Shown here in pieces: positions 12,301 to 24,300 of a stretch of 46,610 nucleotides of DNA; the stretch's first letter is position 1, and every line of letters begins with the position of its first letter. The stretch is from Branchiostoma floridae (Eukaryota > Chordata > Leptocardii > Amphioxiformes > Branchiostomatidae), in assembly GCF_000003815.2 (NCBI RefSeq), contig NC_049994.1, forward strand, positions 1,977,703-2,024,312. The letters are read 5' to 3'. Made by a program: the position numbers and the translations under genes. Under the pieces are notes generated by a model that worked only from the letters and a program-made list of their open reading frames with translations, ran no database searches and was not told where the DNA came from.

Positions 12301-15300
12301 GGAAGCATAGCAATATTTGACTTTAGCCTTTCTGACAACCTCTTGACAACTGACAGCCTTCTTTGATTAACGCCCCCTAAGATACGTTTTGTTTACTCAA
12401 ATTCACACTTTAAACAGCAGTGCAAAATGAACATATCAGGTTGTGCTGTTGACTATCTTCAAGACACTCTAAAATATTATACCTACTCTTGAGAAAGAAT
12501 TCAACCAGGACGTAAGATACCCTTGAAGGACGGAAAAGATTGTGTCATTTTTGTCGAATTAAACTTCGCATGATATCACAAAAGAAAAGTCTCAGTTTTC
12601 AAAGCACAGTTGATAGAAACAAGAGAATGGTTGATTTTTCAATACACACTTTATAACTACAATAGGCACCACCACAACCCCTGGAGTTGGTGCTACACCT
12701 GGAGTCACGACCACGGCTGCACCAGGTACCACCACTACCCCTGGAGTTGGTGCAACACCCGGAGTGACGACCACGGCTGCACCAGGTACCACCACTACCC
12801 CTGGAGTTGGTGCAACACCCGGAGTGACGACCACGGCTGCGCCAGGTACCACCACTACCCCTGGAGTTGGTGCAACACCCGGAGTGACGACCACGGCTGC
12901 ACCAGGTACCACCACTACTCCTGGAGTTGGTGCAACACCCGGATTGACGACCACGGCTGCGCCAGGTACCACCACTACCCCTGGAATCGGTGCCTCACCT
13001 GAAGTGACGACCACGGCTGCACCAGGTACCACCACTACCCCTGGAGTTGGTGCAACACCCGGAGTGACGACCACGGCTGCGCCAGGTACCACCACTACCC
13101 CTGGAATCGGTGCTACACCTGGAGTCACAACTACAGCTGCAACAGGTACCACCACTACCCCTGGAGTTGGTGCAACACCCGGAGTGACCACCACGGCTGC
13201 ACCAGGTACCACCACTACCCCTGGAGTTGGTGCTACACCTGGAGTCACCACTACGGCTGCACCAGGTACAACGACTACACTGGGAGTTGGTGCAACACCC
13301 GGAGTGACCAACACGGCTGCACCAGGTACCACCACTACCCCTGGAGTCGGTGCAACACCCGGAGTCACGACCACGGCTGCACCAGGTACCACAACTACCC
13401 CTGGAATCGGTGCTACACCTGGAGTCACCACTACGGCTGCACCAGGAACAACGACTACACCTGGAGTTGGTGCAACACCTGGAGTGACGACCACGGCTGC
13501 ACCAGGTACTATGTCGGATATTGCAATAGAAACATCAAATTAGTGCATTACATGTCCGACAGCTTTATCTTGGACGTAATCTTGAAAACACTCCAGAAAC
13601 CAAAATGCTTGCTGTTTAATTTCCCAAACGAAGTTTTTATCAACACCTGGTTCGATTTTTCTAACTCGAACGTATGTACGGCTTGTGCTTGTTAGGTGTT
13701 TTTTTTTTCAAGACTTGAATTGCTATGCAGTGTTTCTCGTTCACAAAGGAAGCATAGCAATATTTGACTTTAGCCTATCTGACAACCTCTTGACAACTGA
13801 CAGCCTTCTTTGATTAACGCCCCCTAAGATACGTTTTGTTTACTCAAATTCACACTTTAAACAGCAGTGCAAAATGAACATATCAGGTTGTGCTGTTGAC
13901 TATCTTCAAGACACTCTAAAATATTATACCTACTCTTGAGAAAGAATTCAACCAGGACGTACGATACCCTTGAAGGACGGAAAAGATTGTGTCATTTTTG
14001 TCGAATTAAACTTCGCATGATTTCACAGAAGTAAAGTCTCGGTTTTCAAAGCATAGTTGATAGAAACAAGAGAATGGTTGATTTTTCAATACACACTTTA
14101 TAACTACAATAGGCACCACCACGACCCCTGGAGTTGGTGCTACACCTGGAGTCACGACCACGGCTGCACCAGGTACCACCACTACCCCTGGAGTTGGTGC
14201 AACACCCGGAGTGACGACCACGGCTGCACCAGGTACCACCACTACCCCTGGAGTTGGTGCAACACCCGGAGTGACGACAACGGCTGCGCCAGGTACCACC
14301 ACTACCCCTGGAGTTGGTGCAACACCCGGAGTGACGACCACGGCTGCACCAGGTACCACCACTACCCCTGGAGTTGGTGCAACACCCGGAGTAACGACCA
14401 CGGCTGCGCCAGGTACCACCACTACCCCTGGAATCGGTGCTACACATGGAGTCACAACTACAGCTGCACCAGGTACCACCACTACCCCTGGAGTTGGTGC
14501 AACACCCGGAGTGACCACCACGGCTGCACCAGGTACCACCACTACCCCTGGAGTTGGTGCAACACCCGGAGTGACAGACCACGGCTGCACCAGGTACCAC
14601 CACTACCCCTGGAGTAATGAACACCGGGAGTAACGTGTTTCGCTGTCTTGTTAAGGGCATTCATACCCCTGGAATCGGTGCTACACCTGGAGTCACCACT
14701 ACGGCTGCACCAGGAACAACGACTACACCTGGAGTTGGTGCAACACCTGGAGTGACCACCACGGCTGCACCAGGTACTATGTCGGATATTGCAATAGAAA
14801 CATCAAATTAGTGCATTACATGTCCCACAACTTTATCTTGGACGTAATCTTGAAAACACTCCAGAAACCAAAATGCTTGCTGTTTAATTTCCCAAACGAA
14901 GTTTTTATCAACACCTGGTTCGAGTTTCTAACTCGAATGTATGTACGGCTTGTGCTTGTTAGGTGTTTTTTTTTTCAAGACTTGAATTGCTATGCAGTGT
15001 TTCTCGTTCACAAAGGAAGCATAGCAATGTTTGACTTTAGCCTATCTGACAACCTCTTGACAACTGACAGCCTTCTTTGATTAACGCCCCCTAAGATACG
15101 TTTTGTTTACTCAAATTTACACTTTAAACAGCAGTGCAAAATGAACATATCAGGTTGTGCTGTTGACTATCTTCAAGACACACTAAAATATAATACCTAC
15201 TCTTGAGAAAGAATTCAACCAGGACGTACGATACCCTTGAAGGACGGAAAAGATTGTGTCATTTTTGTCGAATTAAACTTCGCATGATATCACAAAAGAA

Positions 15301-18300
15301 CAGTCTCAGTTTTCAAAGCACAGTTCATAGAAACAAGAGAATGGTTGATTTTTCAATACACACTTTATAACTACAATAGGCACCACCACAACCCCTGGAG
15401 TTGGTGCTACACCTGGAGTCACGACCACGGCTGCACCAGGTACCACCAATACCCCTGGAGTTGGTGCAACACCCGGAGTGACGACCACGGCTGCACCAGG
15501 TACCAACACTACCCCTGGAGTTGGTGCAACACCCGGAGTCACAACCACGGCTGCGCCAGGTACCACCACTACCCCTGGAGTTGGTGCTACACCCGGAGTC
15601 ACAACTACAGCTGCAACAGGTACCACCACTACCCCTGGAGTTGGTGCAACACCCGGAGTGACCACCACGGCTGCACCAGGTACCACCACTACCCCTGGAG
15701 TTGGTGCTACACCTGGAGTCACCACTACGGCTGCACCAGGTACCACCACTACCCCTGGAGTTGGTGCAACACCCGGAGTCACGACCACGGCTGCACCAGG
15801 TACCACCACTACCCCTGGAGTCGGTGCAACACCCGGAGTCACGACCACGGCTGCACCAGGTACCACAACTACCCCTGGAATCGGTGCTACACCTGGAGTC
15901 ACCACTACGGCTGCACCAGGAACAACGACTACACCTGGAGTTGGTGCAACACCTGGAGTGACGACCACGGCTGCACCAGGTACTATGTCGGATATTGCAA
16001 TAGAAACATCAAATTAGTGCATTACATGTCCCACAGCTTTATCTTGGACGTAATCTTGAAAACACTCCAGAAACCAAAATGCTTGCTGTTTTATTTCCCA
16101 AACGAAGTTTTTATCAACACCTGGTTCGATTTTTCTAACTCGAACGTATGTACGGCTGGCTGCTTGTTACGTGTTTTTTTTTTCAAGACTTGAATTGATA
16201 TGCAGTGTTTCTCGTTCACGAAGGAAGCATACCAATATTTNNNNNNNNNNNNNNNNNNNNNNNNNNNNNNNNNNNNNNNNNNNNNNNNNNNNNNNNNNNN
16301 NNNNNNNNNNNNNNNNNNNNNNNNNNNNNNNNNNNNNNNNAGTTTGAAGAACGGCACTCAAAACATATCAGGTTGTGCTGTTGACTATCTTCAAGACACA
16401 CTAAAATATTATACCTACTCTTGAGAAAGAATTCAACCAGGACGTACGATACCCTTGAAGGACGGAAAAGATTGTGTCATTTTTGTCGAATTAAACTTCG
16501 CATGATATCACAAAAGAAAAGTCTCAGTTTTCAAAGCACAGTTCATAGAAACAAGAGAATGGTTGATTTTTCAATACACACTTTATAACTACAATAGGCA
16601 CCACCACAACCCCTGGAGTTGGTGCTACACCTGGAGTCACGACCACGGCTGCACCAGGTACCACCACTACCCCTGGAGTTGGTGCAACACCCGGAGTGAC
16701 GACCACGGCTGCACCAGGTACCACCACTACCCCTGGAGTTGGTGCAACACCCGGAGTGACGACCACGGCTGCGCCAGGTACCACCACTACCCCTGGAGTT
16801 GGTGCAACACCCGGAGTGACGACCACGGCTGCACCAGGTACCACCACTACCCCTGGAGTTGGTGCAACACCCGGAGTGACGACCACGGCTGCGCCAGGTA
16901 CCACCACTACCCCTGGAGTTGGTGCTACACCTGGAGTCACAACTACAGCTGCACCAGGTACCACCACTACCCCTGGAGTTGGCGCAACACCCGGAGTGAC
17001 CACCACGGCTGCACCAGGTACCACCACTACCCCTGGAGTTGGTGCTACACCTGGAGTCACGACCACGGCTGCACCAGGTACCACCACTACCCCTGGAGTT
17101 GGTGCAACACCCGGAGTGACGACCACGGCTGCGCCAGGTACCACCACTACCCCTGGAATCGGTGCTACACCTGGAGTCACAACTACAGCTGCACCAGGTA
17201 CCACCACTACCCCTGGAGTTGGTGCAACACCCGGAGTGACCACCACGGCTGCACCAGGTACCACCACTACCCCTGGAGTTGGTGCTACACCTGGAGTCAC
17301 CACTACGGCTGCTCCAGGTACCACCACTACCCCTGGAGTTGGTGCAACACCCGGAGTGACCACCACGGCTGCACCAGGTACCACCACTACCCCTGGAGTT
17401 GGTGCAACACCCGGAGTCACGACCACGGCTGCACCAGGTACCACAACTACCCCTGGAATCGGTGCTACACCTGGAGTCACCACTACGGCTGCACCAGGAA
17501 CAACGACTACACCTGCAGTTGGTGCAACACCTGGAGTGACCACCACGGCTGCACCAGGTACTATGTCGGATATTGCAATAGAAACATCAAATTAGTGCAT
17601 TACATGTCCCACAGCTTTATCTTGGACGTAATCTTGAAAACACTCCAGAAACCAAAATGCTTGCTGTTTAATTTCCCAAACGAAGTTTTTATCAGCACCT
17701 GGTTCGATTTTTCTAACTCCAATGTATGTACGGCTTGTGCTTGTTAGGTGTTTTTTTCAAGACTTGAATTGCTATGCAGTATTTCTCGTTCACAAAGGAA
17801 GTATAGCAATGTTTGACTTTAGCCTATCTGACAACCTCTTAACAACTGACAGCCTTCTTTGATTAACGCCCCCTAAGATACGTTTTGTTTACTCAAATTT
17901 ACACTTTAAACAGCAGTGCAAAATGAACATATCAGGTTGTGCTGTTGACTATCTTCAAGACACACTAAAATATTATACCTACTCTTGAGAAAGAATTCAA
18001 CCAGGACGTACGATACCCTTGAAGGACGGAAAAGATTGTGTCATTTTTGTCGAATTAAACTTCGCATGATATCACAAAAGAAAAGTCTCAGTTTTCAAAG
18101 CACAGTTGATAGAAACAAGAGAATGGTTGATTTTTCAATTCACACTTTATAACTGCAATAGGCACCACCACTACCCCTGGAGTTGGTGCTACACCTGGAG
18201 TCACGACCACGGCTGCACCAGGTACCACCACTACCCCTGGAGTTGGTGCAACACCCGGAGTGACGACCACGGCTGCACCAGGTACCACCACTACCCCTGG

Positions 18301-21300
18301 AGTTGGTGCAACACCCGGAGTGACGACCACGGCTGCGCCAGGTACCACCACTACCCCTGGAGTTGGTGCAACACCCGGAGTGACGACCACGGCTGCACCA
18401 GGTACCACCACTACCCCTGGAGTTGGTGCAACACCCGGAGTGACGACCACGGCTGCGCCAGGTACCACCACTACCCCTGGAGTTGGTGCTACACCTGGAG
18501 TCACAACTACAGCTGCACCAGGTACCACCACTACCCCTGGAGTTGGCGCAACACCCGGAGTGACCACCACGGCTGCACCAGGTACCACCACTACCCCTGG
18601 AGTTGGTGCTACACCTGGAGTCACGACCACGGCTGCACCAGGTACCACCACTACCCCTGGAGTTGGTGAAACACCCGGAGTGACGACCACGGCTGCGCCA
18701 GGTACCACCACTACCCCTGGAATCGGTGCTACACCTGGAGTCACAACTACAGCTGCACCAGGTACCACCACTACCCCTGGAGTTGGTGCAACACCCGGAG
18801 TGACCACCACGGCTGCACCAGGTACCACCACTACCCCTGGAGTTGGTGCTACACCTGGAGTCACCACTACGGCTGCTCCAGGTACCACCACTACCCCTGG
18901 AGTTGGTGCAACACCCGGAGTGACCACCACGGCTGCACCAGGTACCACCACTACCCCTGGAGTTGGTGCAACACCCGGAGTCACGACCACGGCTGCACCA
19001 GGTACCACAACTACCCCTGGAATCGGTGCTACACCTGGAGTCACCACTACGGCTGCACCAGGAACAACGACTACACCTGGAGTTGGTGCAACACCTGGAG
19101 TGACCACCACGGCTGCACCAGGTACTATGTCGGATATTGCAATAGAAACATCATAATTAGTGCATTACATGTCCCACAGCCTAGCTTTATCTATGTACGT
19201 AATCTTGAAAACACTCCAGAAACCAAAATGCTTGCTGTTTAATTTCCCAAACGAAGTTTTTATCAACACCTGGTTCGATTTTTCTAACTCGAATGTATGT
19301 ACGGCTTGTGCTTGTTAGGTGTTTTTTTTTCAAGACTTGAATTGCTATGCAGTGTTTCTCGTTCACAAAGGAAGCATAGCAATGTTTGACTTTAGCCTAT
19401 CTGACAACCTCTTGACAACTGACAGCCTTCTTTGTTTAACGCCCCCTAAGATACGTTTTGTTTACTCAAATTTACACTTTAAACAGCAGTGCAAAATGAA
19501 CATATCAGGTTGTGCTGTTGACTATCTTCAAGACACACTAAAATATTATACCTACTCTTGAGAAAGAATTCAACCAGGACGTACGATACCCTTGAAGGAC
19601 GGAAAAGATTGTGTCATTTTTGTCGAATTAAACTTCGCATGATATCACAAAAGAAAAGTCTCAGTTTTCAAAGCACAGTTAATAGAAACAAGAGAATGGT
19701 TGATTTTCCAATACACACTTTATAACTACAATAGGCACCACCAAAACCCTGGAGTTGGTGNNNNNNNNNNNNNNNNNNNNNNNNNNNNNNNNNNNNNNNN
19801 NNNNNNNNNNNNNNNNNNNNNNNNNNNNNNNNNNNNNNNNNNNNNNNNNNNNNNNNNNNNNNNNNNNNNNNNNNNNNNNNNNNNNNNNNNNNNNNNNNNN
19901 NNNNNNNNNNNNNNNNNNNNNNNNNNNNNNNNNNNNNNNNNNNCACCCGGAGTCACAACTACAGCTGCAACAGGTACTACCACTACCCCTGGAGTTGGTG
20001 CAACACCCGGTAGTGACCACCACGGCTGCACCAGGTACCACCACTACCCCTGGAGTTGGTGCTACACCCGGAGTAACGACCACGGCTGCACCAGGTACCA
20101 CCACTACCCCTGGAGTTGGTGCTACACCTGGAGTCACGACCACGGCTGCACCAGGTACCACCACTACCCCTGGAGTTGGTGCAACACCCGGAGTAACGAC
20201 CACGGCTGCGCCAGGTACCACCACTACCCCTGGAATCGGTGCTACACCTGGAGTCACAACTACAGCTGCACCAGGTACCACCACTACCCCTGGAGTTGGT
20301 GCAACACCCGGAGTGACCACCACGGCTGCACCAGGTACCACCACTACCCCTGGAATCGGTGCTACACCTGGAGTCACAACTACTGCTGCACCAGGTACCA
20401 CCACTACCCCTGGAGTTGGTGCTACACCTGGAGTCACGACCACGGCTGCACCAGGTACTACCACTACCCCTGGAGTTGGTGCAACACCCGGAGTCACGAC
20501 CACGGCTGCATCAGGTACCACCACTACCCCTGGAGTCGGTGCAACACCTGGAGTCACGACCACGGCTGCACCAGGTACCACAACTACCCCTGGAATCGGT
20601 ACTACACCTGGAGTCCCCACTACGGCTGCACCAGGAACTACGACTACACCTGGAGTTGGTGCAACACCTGGAGTGACGACCACGGCTGCACCAGGTACTA
20701 TGACGGATATTGCAATAGAAACATCAAATTTAATGCATTACATGTCCCACAGCTTTATCTTGGACGTAGTGTTGAAAACACTCCAGNNNNNNNNNNNNNN
20801 NNNNNNNNNNNNNNNNNNNNNNNNNNNNNNNNNNNNNNNNNNNNNNNNNNNNNNNNNNNNNNNNNNNNNNNNNNNNNNNNNNNNNNNNNNNNNNNNNNNN
20901 NNNNNNNNNNNNNNNNNNNNNNNNNNNNNNNNNNNNNNNNNNNNNNNNNNNNNNNNNNNNNNNNNNNNNNNNNNNNNNNNNNNNNNNNNNNNNNNNNNNN
21001 NNNNNNNNNNNNNNNNNNNNNNNNNNNNNNNNNNNNNNNNNNNNNNNNNNNNNNNNNNNNNNNNNNNNNNNNNNNNNNNNNNNNNNNNNNNNNNNNNNNN
21101 NNNNNNNNNNNNNNNNNNNNNNNNNNNNNNNNNNNNNNNNNNNNNNNNNNNNNNNNNNNNNNNNNNNNNNNNNNNNNNNNNNNNNNNNNNNNNNNNNNNN
21201 NNNNNNNNNNNNNNNNNNNNNNNNNNNNNNNNNNNNNNNNNNNNNNNNNNNNNNNNNNNNNNNNNNNNNNNNNNNNNNNNNNNNNNNNNNNNNNNNNNNN

Positions 21301-24300
21301 NNNNNNNNNNNNNNNNNNNNNNNNNNNNNNNNNNNNNNNNNNNNNNNNNNNNNNNNNNNNNNNNNNNNNNNNNNNNNNNNNNNNNNNNNNNNNNNNNNNN
21401 NNNNNNNNNNNNNNNNNNNNNNNNNNNNNNNNNNNNNNNNNNNNNNNNNNNNNNNNNNNNNNNNNNNNNNNNNNNNNNNNNNNNNNNNNNNNNNNNNNNN
21501 NNNNNNNNNNNNNNNNNNNNNNNNNNNNNNNNNNNNNNNNNNNNNNNNNNNNNNNNNNNNNNNNNNNNNNNNNNNNNNNNNNNNNNNNNNNNNNNNNNNN
21601 NNNNNNNNNNNNNNNNNNNNNNNNNNNNNNNNNNNNNNNNNNNNNNNNNNNNNNNNNNNNNNNNNNNNNNNNNNNNNNNNNNNNNNNNNNNNNNNNNNNN
21701 NNNNNNNNNNNNNNNNNNNNNNNNNNNNNNNNNNNNNNNNNNNNNNNNNNNNNNNNNNNNNNNNNNNNNNNNNNNNNNNNNNNNNNACAACTACCCCTGG
21801 AATCGGTGCTACACCTGTAGTCACCACTACGGCTGCACCAGGAACAACGACTACACCTGGAGTTGGTGCAACACCTGGAGTGACGACCACGGCTGCACCA
21901 GGTACTATGTCGGATATTGCAATAAAAACATCAAATTAGTGCATTACATGTCCCACAGCTTTATCTTGGACGCAATCTTGAAAACACTTCAGAAACCAAA
22001 ATGCTTGCTGTTTAATTTCCCAAACGAAGTTTTTATCAACACCTGGTTCGATTTTTCTAACTCGAACGTATGTACGGCTTGTGCTTGTTAGGTGTTTTTT
22101 TTTTCAAGACTTGAATTGCTATGCAGTGTTTCTCGTTCACAAAGGAAGCATAGCAATATTTGACTTTAGCCTATCTGACAACCTCTTGACAACTGACAGC
22201 CTTCTTTGATTAACGCCCCCTAAGATACGTTTTGTTTACTCAAATTCACACTTTAAACAGCAGTGCAAAATGAACATATCAGGTTGTGCTGTTGACTATC
22301 TTCAAGACACTCTAAAATATTATACCTACTCTTGAGAAGGAATTCAATCAGGACGTACGATACCCTTGAAGGACGGAAAAGATTGTGTCATTTTTGTCGA
22401 ATTAAACTTAGCATGATTTCACGGAAGTAAAGTTTCGGTTTTCAAAGCATAGTTGATAGAAACAAGAGAATGGTTGATTTTTCAATACACACTTTATAAC
22501 TACAATAGGCACCACCACGACCCCTGAAGTTGGTGCTACACCTGGAGTCACGACCACGGCTGCACCAGGTACCACCACTACCCCTGGAGTTGGTATGTCA
22601 TCCGGAGTGACGACAACNNNNNNNNNNNNNNNNNNNNNNNNNNNNNNNNNNNNNNNNNNNNNNNNNNNNNNNNNNNNNNNNNNNNNNNNNNNNNNNNNNN
22701 NNNNNNNNNNNNNNNNNNNNNNNNNNNNNNNNNNNNNNNNNNNNNNNNNNNNNNNNNNNNNNNNNNNNNNNNNNNNNNNNNNNNNNNNNNNNNNNNNNNN
22801 NNNNNNNNNNNNNNNNNNNNNNNNNNNNNNNNNNNNNNNNNNNNNNNNNNNNNNNNNNNNNNNNNNNNNNNNNNNNNNNNNNNNNNNNNNCGGTGCTACA
22901 CCTGGAGTCACAACTACAGCTGCACCAGGTACCACCACTACCCCTGGAGTTGGTGCAACACCCGGAGTGACAACCACGGCTGCACCAGGTACCACCAGTA
23001 CCCCTGGAGTTGGTGCTACACCTGGAGTCACCACTTACGGCTGCTCCAGGTACCACCACTACCCCTGGAGTTGGTGCAACACCCGGAGTGAACACCACGG
23101 CTGCACCAGGTACCACCACTACCCCTGGAGTTGGTGCAACACCCGGAGTGACCACCACGGCTGCACCAGGTACCACAACTACCCCTGGAATCGGTGCTAC
23201 ACCTGGAGTCACCACTACGGCTGCACCAGGAACAACGACTACACCTGGAGTTGGTGCAACACCTGGAGTGACCACCACGGCTGCACCAGGTACTATGTCG
23301 GATATTGCAATAGAAACATCAAATTAGTGCATTACATGTCCCACAGCTTTATCTTGGACGTAATCTTGAAAACACTCCAGAAACCAAAATGCTTGCTGTT
23401 TAATTTCCCAAACGAAGTTTTTATCAACACCTGGTTCGATTTTTCTAACTCGAATGTATGTACGGCTTGTGCTTGTTAGGTTTTTTTTTCTTCAAGACTT
23501 GAATTGCTATGCAGTGTTTCTCGTTCACAAAGGAAGCACCACAATATTTGACTTTAGCCTATCTGACAACCTCTTGACAACTGACAGCCTTCTTTGATTA
23601 ACGCCCCCTAAGATACGTTTTGTTTACTCAAATTCACTGCGTGACAGTTAAAGTGCAAAATGAACATATCAGGTTGTGCTGTTGACTATCTTCAAGACAC
23701 TCTAAAATATTATACCTACTCTTGAGAAGGAATTCAACCAGGACGTACGATACCCTTGAAGGACGGAAAAGATTGTGTCATTTTTGTCGAATTAAACTTC
23801 GCATGATTTCACAGAAGTAAAGTTTCGGTTTTTAAAGCATAGTTGATAGAAACAAGAGAATGGTTGATTTTTCAATACACACTTTATAACTACAATAGGC
23901 ACCACCACGACCCCTGGAGTTGGTGCTACACCTGGAGTCACGACCACGGCTGCACCAGGTACCACCACTACCCCTGGAGTTGGTGCAACACCCGGAGTGA
24001 CGACCACGGCTGCACCAGGTACCACCACTACCCCTGGAGTTGGTGCAACACCCGGAGTGACGACCACGGCTGCGCCAGGTACCACCACTACCCCTGGAGT
24101 TGGTGCAACACCCGGAGTGACGACCACGGCTGCACCAGGTACCACCACTACCCCTGGAGTTGGTGCAACACCCGGAGTAACGACCACGGCTGCACCAGGT
24201 ACCACCACTACCCCTGGAGTTGGTGCAACACCCGGAGTCACGACCACGGCTGCACCAGGTACCACCACTACCCCTGGAGTCGGTGCAACACCCGGAGTCA

